Below are positions 1-6,090 of a DNA stretch of 7,935 bases, one piece after another (the stretch's first letter is position 1; every line of letters begins with the position of its first letter). The translations under genes were made by a program, and so were the position numbers. The notes under the pieces were generated by a model that saw nothing but the letters and a program-made list of their open reading frames with translations, had not been told where the DNA came from and ran no database searches. The DNA lies in assembly GCA_003694875.1 (NCBI GenBank), contig RFJN01000123.1, positions 1-7,935 on the forward strand. The letters run 5' to 3'. The stretch is from Planctomycetota bacterium. Its GTDB lineage: Bacteria > Planctomycetota > J058 > J103.

Positions 1-36
1 CACGCTGCGCGGCTGGCTCTGAGCGTCGCGGGTGGC
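1..36. other. Left edge after the last hsp70, no gene seen
   Basis: Thirty-six bases after the stop of the 922-residue Hsp70. No terminator hairpin is visible. The final three bases read GTG on the minus strand and could start another gene, but there is no Shine-Dalgarno before them, so nothing is claimed. Confidence 0.4.
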
Positions 37-2805
37 TCAGGTCGGCGCGAGCCGCAGCCCCGTGGGCAGCGAGTCGCCGAAACGCAGCCGCTGCTCCGGT
101 GCAGCGGGCGGCACGATCTGCTCGACGGGCAGCCGCTGCGCCTCGCTCGCCCCGTGGGCCTCGAGCCAGCGCAGCACGCGTTCGCGCACCGGCTCGCTCA
201 CGTCACGGGCCGGATCCCCGGTACGCCGCGCCATCTGCACGAGCGCGAAGCGGGTGCGCACGAGTGCATCGCCCTCGACCGGGTGCCGGTCGCGGTGGCG
301 CAGCAGCCGCTCGATCCAGCGCTCGACCGTCTCGGGCGGCACCACCTCGTTGAGCGGTCCGAACACCGGGGTCCGCTCGCCCAGTCGCCCGAGCGACCAC
401 TCGCTCCAGCGCGCCGAGCCACGCCCCGCCTCGATCGTCTCGAGCAGCCGCTCGCCGAGCCGCACCTTCGTGCCGCGCGCAAGCCGCTCGAGGCTCGCGG
501 CGAGCCGCCACATCTCCGCGAGTTCCTGCGCGTGCTCGCGCCGCCGGCCGCGCCCGAACAGCGCACCCTGCAGCTTGCCGAGCACCTGTTCCTGCTGCCC
601 ACGCCCGAGTCCGCCCGCCGCGCGCCGCAGCAGGATCCACCACTCGATGCGGCACGCAGCCGCCTCCGGATGCCGCAGCCCCGAGAGCACCACCCGCCAC
701 AGCCCCGCGATCCGGTGCTCGTCGAGCAGCGCCCCGTAGCCCGGCCGGATGCACAGCCCCACGAGGTTGAGCCAGCGCGCCTCGTGTTCGGGCGAGCGCT
801 CGCGCAGCTCGGCGAGCGGCAGCAGCCGGTCGAACAGCGCTCGACAGACCCCCACCGGCCACGCCTCGCGCGCCGCCGCGAAGATCTCCTCGAGCCGCGC
901 CCCGAGCGAGCGCAGCGGGCTCGCGGGGCCAGGGGGGGCGTCGAACGCCTCGTGCACCGCCGCGAGCGCACGTTCGAGCGCCTCGGGATCGCACCGCTGC
1001 GCGCGCTGCTCGTCATCCCCCACCGTGGCGAGACGCACCGTCTGCTCGAGCGCCCAGCGCCGGCCACTGCCGTCGGTGGCGTGCAGCCCCAGCTCGAGCA
1101 CCCCCAGTTCGGAGAGCCGGGCGGTGACCTCGACCGGGATCTCGCGCGCGCGCGAGGCGCGCCGTCGCTTGGTGCGCAGCATGGTCACGAGCGGCGGCAG
1201 CTCGTGCATGTCCGCGTCCTCGCCCTCGAGCCGCGGCGCCGCCACGAGCTCGCCCGGCCGGTCGTCGCGGCTCGTCGACGCGTAGAGCGGGAACGCGACC
1301 GGCATGTTCGTCTTGAGCCGCACCTCGAGCGGCACCTCGACGGTCTGCCCGGCCTCGAGCCCGCGCGGGGCCACACACAGCGCCGCCGGACGCGGCTTGC
1401 CGACATCGACCCCCACGTAGTACGCGCGCTCGATCCCGCCCCGGATGCGGATGCCCTCGCCGCGCCGCACCATGCCGTAGTACGCCGCCCCGCGCGCCAC
1501 CGCGAGGTCGTAGCCCGCGGAGACGAGTTCGACCGGGCGCTGTCCGGTCCAGTCCTCGATCGCGTCGAGAATCCGGGCGCGCACGATCTCCTGCTTGACC
1601 ATGCCCCCGTTGAACAGCACCGCCGTGGGCGCGAGCACGCGTTCGCCCTCGGGCGCGTGACGCTGCAGGAAGCCGCCTATGTGGCGCGTGATCGCCGGAT
1701 CGGCCGCATACGGCAGCCCGAGTTCCTGCAGCCCCGCGCGCGAGCGCTCCGGACGCGCCTGCTCGAGCGGCACCCGCGGCAAAAAGCCCTCGAGCACGAG
1801 CTGCACCACCTCCTCGCGCTCGAGGCTCGCCATACGCGCGCCGCCGAGCAGCCGTGAACCGCGACCGGGCAACACCACACTCGTGCGCTCGGGTGCCTCC
1901 GGCTGCAGCAGCGTCTCCTTCGCCTCGCGACACAGCAGCTGCAACAGCGGCCAGTCGCGCGCCTCGAGCGCACCACCGGCCGCCTCGAGCCGCGGCAGCA
2001 CGAGGCGCGCGATCGCCACATCGACGTTGTCGCCGCCGAGCAGCAGGTGCTCCGATACCGCGACCCGCCGCAGCACGAGATCGCCCTCGCTGCCCTCGAC
2101 CGTCACCACGGTGAGGTCGGTGGTGCCGCCTCCCACGTCGACCACGAGCACGCTCGCGCCGGGCGCGAGCCGCTGTCCCAGCTCGTCGGCGTGCGCGCCG
2201 ATCCAGGCGTACAGCGCCGCCTGCGGCTCCTCGATCAGCTGCGGCGAGGCGATGCCCGCCGCGCGCGCCGCCTCGAGGGTGAGCGAGCGCGCGACCTGGT
2301 CGAACGAGGCCGGCACCGTGATCACGACCGGCTGCGCGGTGAACGCCGCGCGTGCGTCGCCAGTCGCCATGACCTCGTCCCACGCATCGCGAATGTGCTC
2401 GAGCAGACGCGTCGCCGCCGCGACGGGCGAGATGCGCGGACAGTCGGGCGCGCCCTGCCAGGGCAGGATCGCCGCGGTGCGATCGACCCGCTCGTGCGAC
2501 AGCCACGACTTCGACGACAGCACGAGGCGTCCCGCCACCCGGCTGCCCTGCCGGCGCGCGAGTTCCCCGACCACGTCGGCGCGCCGCCCGCCCGGCGCAC
2601 GCGCCGCCCCGAACAGATCCTCGTGCGGCGTGGGGAAGTAGATGCAGGACGGCAACAGCGCGCGCCGATCGAGCTCTCCCGGCGCCACGAGCTGCGCAAC
2701 GGCAAAGAGTTCGACCCGGCCGCCGCGACGCCGATCGACGTACGCCACCGCACAGTTCGTGGTGCCGAGATCGATCCCGATCCCGTAGGGTGCGGACTCG
2801 CTCAT
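37..2805 (-). CDS. Hsp70 family protein with long C-terminal DUF3731-type extension
   Basis: A 922-residue divergent Hsp70 chaperone, presumably cytoplasmic since no signal peptide or membrane segment is seen. The ATPase domain spans about residues 7-450: phosphate-1 motif GIDLGTTN (10-17), candidate catalytic Lys99 in SSKSWL, linker EEPQAA with Glu193 (matching DnaK Glu171), phosphate-2 DVGGGTTD with Asp223 and Thr228 (matching DnaK Asp194 and Thr199), GGDN (257-260) and an atypical adenosine motif LFNGGM (397-402). A beta-type substrate-binding domain follows (about 455-592). Instead of the DnaK helical lid there is a mostly helical tail of about 330 residues (about 593-922) that I assign to DUF3731, a domain known from the C-terminus of bacterial Hsp70 relatives. 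At 922 residues it is much longer than DnaK (about 640). The ATG overlaps the stop of the preceding hsp70 (ATGA); the only Shine-Dalgarno match is a weak GAGAG about 8 nt upstream, which favours translational coupling. The Hsp70 call is firm; the DUF3731 name rests on architecture and recall. Confidence 0.95.
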   Translation of the reverse strand: MSESAPYGIGIDLGTTNCAVAYVDRRRGGRVELFAVAQLVAPGELDRRALLPSCIYFPTPHEDLFGAARAPGGRRADVVGELARRQGSRVAGRLVLSSKSWLSHERVDRTAAILPWQGAPDCPRISPVAAATRLLEHIRDAWDEVMATGDARAAFTAQPVVITVPASFDQVARSLTLEAARAAGIASPQLIEEPQAALYAWIGAHADELGQRLAPGASVLVVDVGGGTTDLTVVTVEGSEGDLVLRRVAVSEHLLLGGDNVDVAIARLVLPRLEAAGGALEARDWPLLQLLCREAKETLLQPEAPERTSVVLPGRGSRLLGGARMASLEREEVVQLVLEGFLPRVPLEQARPERSRAGLQELGLPYAADPAITRHIGGFLQRHAPEGERVLAPTAVLFNGGMVKQEIVRARILDAIEDWTGQRPVELVSAGYDLAVARGAAYYGMVRRGEGIRIRGGIERAYYVGVDVGKPRPAALCVAPRGLEAGQTVEVPLEVRLKTNMPVAFPLYASTSRDDRPGELVAAPRLEGEDADMHELPPLVTMLRTKRRRASRAREIPVEVTARLSELGVLELGLHATDGSGRRWALEQTVRLATVGDDEQRAQRCDPEALERALAAVHEAFDAPPGPASPLRSLGARLEEIFAAAREAWPVGVCRALFDRLLPLAELRERSPEHEARWLNLVGLCIRPGYGALLDEHRIAGLWRVVLSGLRHPEAAACRIEWWILLRRAAGGLGRGQQEQVLGKLQGALFGRGRRREHAQELAEMWRLAASLERLARGTKVRLGERLLETIEAGRGSARWSEWSLGRLGERTPVFGPLNEVVPPETVERWIERLLRHRDRHPVEGDALVRTRFALVQMARRTGDPARDVSEPVRERVLRWLEAHGASEAQRLPVEQIVPPAAPEQRLRFGDSLPTGLRLAPT
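2026..2052. repeat. 27-bp exact direct repeat shared by the two hsp70 genes, copy 1
   Basis: This stretch is identical to 3807-3833. It codes for the EHLLLGGDN segment in the ATPase domain of the 922-residue Hsp70. It reflects the common origin of the two genes rather than a mobile or regulatory repeat. Confidence 0.8.
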
Positions 2806-4583
2806 CGCCTGTGCTCTCGCAGATCCACCTCGAGCTTCCAGTCCCGCGAGCCGTCGCGCGCCACGCAGTACAGCTCGAGCGTGCCGATCTCGGTCAGCCG
2901 CGCGCGCAGACCCACCGGCACGACGTGTCCCGCCCCGTCCTCGCCGTCCGTATCGAGGATCGCCTCGAGCCGCGCGAGCCGCTCGAGGTCGTCCGGAATC
3001 CGCTCGAGCAGCTGCCCCGGCCGGTCCTCCTTGCGGCGTGTGGAGCCGTAGAGTTCGAACTCGACCGGCGCCCCCGTCACGAGTCCGAACTCGAGGCCCG
3101 GCACCTCGATCGTCGAGCCCTCCTCGAGCCCGAAGGGCACGACACACACCGCGTGCTTCGGCCGTTCGAGACCGGGCACCGCCGGCACCGCCGCCTCGAA
3201 CGCGACGTAGTAGCTGCGGGCGGAACCGCCCCGGATCCGGATCCCGCGCCCGCGGCGCACCCGACCGTAGTAGGCCGCGCCGCGCGCCACCGCGTCGGCG
3301 AGATCGGCACCCGGCAGCGTCTCGACGGGCTTTCCGCTCCAGCTCCGCAGCACCTCGAGCAGCCGCTCGCGCAGCACCGGCGCCTGCATGACACCGCCGT
3401 TGAACAGCACGTGGGTGGGCCAGCGCACACGTTGCCCGTCGCCGGTGTGGCGGCCGAGGAACGCCGCGAGGTGGCGCGTGATCGCGGGGTCCTGCGCGTA
3501 CGGCAGGCCCAGCTCCTGCAGCCCCACCCGCGGTCGCTCGACCGGACGCGCCTCGGGCCCCACCCGCGGGAAGAAGCCCTCGAGCACGATCTGCTCGATG
3601 TCGGTGCGCTCGAGCTCCGCCTGCCGCTGCGCCCCCACGAGCTGCGTCCCGCGACCGGCGATCGTGACGCTCACCCGCTCGAGATCGGGATCGGTGAGCA
3701 GTCGCTCCTTGGCGCGCGCGGCCTCGAGCCACAGCGCCCGCGACTGCCACGGATCGAGATCGCCGCCAAGCCGCGAGGCGAGCCGGTGCGCGAGCGCGAG
3801 GTCCATGTTGTCGCCGCCGAGCAGCAGGTGCTCGCCCACCGCGAGACGCTCGAGTTCGAGGTTGCCGTCGCGCTCGCTGCAGCCGATCAGGCTGAAGTCG
3901 GTGGTGCCCCCGCCCACGTCGCACACGAGCACGACGTCGCCGGGCTGCACGTGCTCGCGCCAGCGCTCGCCCATGGCGTCGAGCCAGGCGTAGAACGCCG
4001 CCTGCGGCTCCTCGAGCAGCGTGAGTTCGCCGAGGCCCGCCTCGCGCGCGGCGTTGAGGGTGAGCGAGCGTGCGATCACGTCGAACGAGGCCGGCACGGT
4101 GAGAAGCAGCTGCTCGGTCTCGATCGGCCGATCGGGGTACGCGTGATCCCAGGCGCGGGCGACGTGTTCCAGGATGCGGCGCTGCGCGTCGACGGGCGAG
4201 ATGCGGCGGCCGCCCTCGGCCGGGTGCAGCGGCAGGATCGGCGCCTCGGGATCGGCGCTGCGGTGGCACAGCCACGACTTCGCCGAGGTCACGAGACGGC
4301 CGGGCACCTTGGCGCCGTGCTCGCGCGCGAACCAGCCCACCGCCGCGTCCGCCGGCCCCCACGGAAGCTGCCAGGCGGGCGAGGCGAGTTCGACTTCGGC
4401 CGGCAGGTAGATCGCGGACGGCAGCGGCGAGCGCGGCTCGAGTTCGCCGAGTGCCACGAACTGCGGCACGGGCCACACCTCGGGACGCTGCTGCTGCTCG
4501 TCGCGCTCCATGTCGATCACCGACACGACGGTGTTGGTCGTGCCGAGATCGATCCCCACGATCGTGCGACTCGTGAGCGTCAT
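2802..4583 (-). CDS. Hsp70 family protein, lidless short form
   Basis: A 593-residue Hsp70-type chaperone ATPase. Visible motifs in order: GIDLGTTNT (10-18), SAKSWL with Lys102, EEPQAA with Glu192 (DnaK Glu171 position), DVGGGTTDFS with Asp222 and Thr227 (DnaK Asp194/Thr199), GGDNMD (256-261), a block LQELGLPYAQDPAITRH (355-371) that I do not know from DnaK, and LFNGGVM (393-399) where DnaK has a VGGxTR motif. A beta substrate-binding domain fills about 455-588, ending in ARLTEIGTLELYCVARDG, which matches the final beta strands of DnaK's domain. The protein stops there, so it lacks the helical lid and any C-terminal tail motif. It is a paralogue of the next gene downstream. The ATG overlaps the DUF2760 stop (ATGA) and has a strong Shine-Dalgarno inside the DUF2760 coding end. 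ATP-driven peptide binding is inferred from the conserved residues; the client is unknown. HscC/YegD-like Hsp70s are the nearest characterised comparison, but it is not clearly either. Confidence 0.96.
   Translation of the reverse strand: MTLTSRTIVGIDLGTTNTVVSVIDMERDEQQQRPEVWPVPQFVALGELEPRSPLPSAIYLPAEVELASPAWQLPWGPADAAVGWFAREHGAKVPGRLVTSAKSWLCHRSADPEAPILPLHPAEGGRRISPVDAQRRILEHVARAWDHAYPDRPIETEQLLLTVPASFDVIARSLTLNAAREAGLGELTLLEEPQAAFYAWLDAMGERWREHVQPGDVVLVCDVGGGTTDFSLIGCSERDGNLELERLAVGEHLLLGGDNMDLALAHRLASRLGGDLDPWQSRALWLEAARAKERLLTDPDLERVSVTIAGRGTQLVGAQRQAELERTDIEQIVLEGFFPRVGPEARPVERPRVGLQELGLPYAQDPAITRHLAAFLGRHTGDGQRVRWPTHVLFNGGVMQAPVLRERLLEVLRSWSGKPVETLPGADLADAVARGAAYYGRVRRGRGIRIRGGSARSYYVAFEAAVPAVPGLERPKHAVCVVPFGLEEGSTIEVPGLEFGLVTGAPVEFELYGSTRRKEDRPGQLLERIPDDLERLARLEAILDTDGEDGAGHVVPVGLRARLTEIGTLELYCVARDGSRDWKLEVDLREHRR
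3807..3833. repeat. 27-bp exact direct repeat shared by the two hsp70 genes, copy 2
   Basis: Identical to 2026-2052, at the same place (EHLLLGGDN) in the 593-residue Hsp70. Shorter identical stretches also occur around the AxYAWI/L-EEPQAA and VPASFD segments of both genes. Confidence 0.8.
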
Positions 4584-5080
4584 GGGATCTCCACCTCCGC
4601 CGGGGCGACGATCCGCTCGGCGCCGGGCGCGATCGCCGGCAGCTCGACGCGCTCGGCGCGCCAGCCGTGGTGCCGCAGCAGACCGCGCATGGGCGGGCTG
4701 CCGTGCACGTTGCCCACGAGCTCGATCGCGGCGGGATCGAAGTCGGCCTCCACCGTCACGGGCTCGCCCTCCGCACCGGCGAGCACGGGCGCGAGCACCA
4801 GGTAGCGCTCGAGCACCCGGCGGCAGCCCGCGTGCACCGCACGCGCGGCCGCCCCCACCTGTTCGTCGGCGTAGCCGTCGATGCCCTCCTGCACGAAGTC
4901 CACGAACCGCCCCTCGCGCTGCAGCAGGCGCAGCAGCGCCACCGCGCCGTGCTCGGCGGCACCGGCTGCGCCCGGGCCGCGCTCGCCCGCTCCGGCCGGA
5001 GCGGGAAGCTGCAGCTCGGGTGGCAGCGGCCGGCCGAACAGCACACGGAAGAAACAGCGCACAGCGAGCCCGAGTCGCAT
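4580..5080 (-). CDS. DUF2760 family protein, first gene of the Hsp70 operon
   Basis: A 166-residue protein that I recognise as DUF2760. The family signature is the stretch LLQREGRFVDFVQEGIDGY (52-70), followed by a helical segment with ADEQVGAA and HAGCRR (71-88), the turn EADFDPAAIELVGNV (111-125), GLLRHHGWRAE (133-143) and the closing IVAPAEVEIP (157-166). The N-terminus (1-20) is a short hydrophobic and basic helix (RLGLAVRCFFRVLFGR) that could lie on a membrane or bind a partner; it is followed by a low-complexity Ala/Gly/Pro linker (25-44). Function is unknown. Members of this family are, to my knowledge, commonly encoded just before Hsp70 pairs like the one here, so a co-chaperone or client-adaptor role is a reasonable inference but unproven. 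The ATG is preceded by a purine-rich GAGGGAGAGG Shine-Dalgarno region ending 2 nt before the start. The gene ends in an ATGA overlap with the first hsp70. Confidence 0.85.
   Translation of the reverse strand: MRLGLAVRCFFRVLFGRPLPPELQLPAPAGAGERGPGAAGAAEHGAVALLRLLQREGRFVDFVQEGIDGYADEQVGAAARAVHAGCRRVLERYLVLAPVLAGAEGEPVTVEADFDPAAIELVGNVHGSPPMRGLLRHHGWRAERVELPAIAPGAERIVAPAEVEIP
4593..4598 (-). promoter_or_regulatory. Shine-Dalgarno of the first hsp70
   Basis: Minus-strand GGAGGT lies 9 nt before the ATG of the 593-residue Hsp70, with a second GGAG 5 nt before it. It is inside the last codons of the DUF2760 gene. Together with the ATGA overlap it allows both re-initiation and independent loading of ribosomes, so this Hsp70 may be made at a higher level than the one after it, whose site is weak. 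Confidence 0.7.
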
Positions 5081-5220
5081 GACCTCTCCCTCGTCGCGTG
5101 GTGCGAACCACCTCGAAGCGTTGCGGCGCCAATGTACCGGGAAGCGCGCCGCGCGTCAGCGGTGCGCGAGCGCGGCGCCGCCCCCGCCCCGCGCCCGCGG
5201 CCGTGTCGACGTCGCGCGCC
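5081..5220. other. Intergenic region between the deacetylase and the DUF2760 gene
   Basis: The longest non-coding stretch. It holds the candidate promoter described above, a 10-bp GC palindrome (GCGGCGCCGC, 5172-5181) and a G-rich tract on the minus strand (5196-5181, with runs of three, four and five G). I see no hairpin followed by a T tract, so no intrinsic terminator after the deacetylase can be supported. Confidence 0.6.
5131..5159 (-). promoter_or_regulatory. Candidate sigma-70-type promoter for the DUF2760-Hsp70 operon
   Basis: On the minus strand CTGACG (5159-5154; 4 of 6 matches to TTGACA) is followed after 17 bp by TACATT (5136-5131; 4 of 6 matches to TATAAT). The site is in the 140-bp gap before the DUF2760 start, about 50 bp from the ATG, and is the least GC-rich part of that gap. 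I looked for a heat-shock (sigma-32) CTTGAA/CCCCAT pair and saw none. Confidence 0.35.
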
Positions 5221-6090
5221 TCATGCCGGCCAGGGGCGCGCCCTGTCCTGCCACGCGTCGGCGAGCGAGTCCATGCGCCCGAGCCGCAGCCAGCCGAGCA
5301 CCGTACGCAGCCGGTCGGCGAACCGCTCGAGGCCGCGGTAGTGCCGCAGCCTCCGGAGCCGCGAAACCGCGAGCCGCGGCTGGTCGGGATCGAGTTCCCA
5401 GGGGTGGAGGTAGAGCACGGCGGGCCGCGCGGCCGCGCGCGCCTGGCGCACCGCCCACCGCATGTAACCGAGCGGAAGCAGCCGCAGATAGCCGCCTCCC
5501 GCCGCCGGCCAGTTGCGGCCGGCGAAGCGCCCCACCAGGGGCGGCAGCTCGAGCAGCCGGCCGCCCTCGCGCACCCGCCAGTGCGGCACGATCGGCGCCC
5601 GCGGGTCCCCGTAGCGGTCGTGGCGCACCGGGAACACACTCGCGTCGTAGCGGTAGCCCGCCTCGACGAGCACGTCGAAGGCCCAGTCGGTCGCCGGCAC
5701 GATCGACCAGGTGGGGGCGCGGTAGCCGCGCACCGCGACGCCGCCCGCGTCCTCGAGCGCCGCCCGCGCGCGCCCCAGATCCTCGCGCAGCCGGTCCGGA
5801 TCGAGCTCGGTCAGCATGCGGTGGCCGTGGCCGTGCGAGGCGAGCTCGTGTCCGCGCGCCACGATCTCGCGCACGAGCGCGGGGTGCCGCTCCGCCACCC
5901 AGCCGAGGGTGAAGAACGTGCCGCGCACCCCCGCCTCGTCGAACAGATCGAGCACCCGGTGGGTGGCGTGCTCGACGCGGCTCGGCAGCTCGTCCCAGGT
6001 GTGCGGCGGTGCGGCCTCGCGCAGGTTCTCGACGTGGAAGTACTCCTCGACGTCGACGCTGATCGCGCCCTCGAGCGTCTCGGGACTCAC
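5221..6090 (-). CDS. Polysaccharide deacetylase, XrtA/PEP-CTERM-associated type (NodB fold, DUF3473 C-terminus)
   Basis: A 289-residue carbohydrate esterase of the NodB/CE4 fold, expected to remove N-acetyl groups from an exopolysaccharide. Motif 1 is SVDVEEYFHV (11-20), the D-x-E-[DE]-Y-F form typical of the PEP-CTERM-locus subfamily. The metal-binding pair is SHGHGH (His86, His90) and motif 3 is RGYRAPTWSI (121-130). Subfamily hallmarks follow: YDASVFPVRHDRYGDP (148-163), ELPPLVGRF (181-189), GGGYLRLLP (198-206) and LHPWELDPDQPRL (228-240, His229). The DUF3473-like C-terminus contains RRLRHYRGLERFADRLRTVL. No signal peptide is seen, as is usual in this subfamily. The GTG start overlaps the DUF445 stop (GTGA) and sits behind a strong GAGGAGGAG, which decides it. 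Relatives normally sit in exopolysaccharide/exosortase loci, but no such genes are visible here. Metal binding looks intact; the substrate is unknown. Confidence 0.93.
   Translation of the reverse strand: MSPETLEGAISVDVEEYFHVENLREAAPPHTWDELPSRVEHATHRVLDLFDEAGVRGTFFTLGWVAERHPALVREIVARGHELASHGHGHRMLTELDPDRLREDLGRARAALEDAGGVAVRGYRAPTWSIVPATDWAFDVLVEAGYRYDASVFPVRHDRYGDPRAPIVPHWRVREGGRLLELPPLVGRFAGRNWPAAGGGYLRLLPLGYMRWAVRQARAAARPAVLYLHPWELDPDQPRLAVSRLRRLRHYRGLERFADRLRTVLGWLRLGRMDSLADAWQDRARPWPA

Noticed and set aside
154..1857. A 567-codon plus-strand frame opposite the long hsp70 and similar open frames at 2047-3051, 5098-6597 and 6147-7640
   Set aside because: All are mirror images of real minus-strand genes, with biased composition and no domain motifs.
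2806..4476. The frame of the long Hsp70 stays open for about 1.7 kb upstream of its ATG, suggesting a 1479-residue protein
   Set aside because: The upstream part reads across the first hsp70 in another frame and gives Arg/Ala/Gly-rich low-complexity sequence. The ATGA overlap and the GIDLGTTN motif ten residues later fix the true start.
2790..4805. A 671-codon open frame on the plus strand opposite the first hsp70
   Set aside because: It is antisense to well-supported coding sequence, its product is Arg/His/Glu/Ala-rich with no recognisable motif, and stop codons are rare in such GC-rich DNA.
5172..5196. Possible intrinsic terminator after the deacetylase
   Set aside because: The palindrome has no loop and no T tract follows it.
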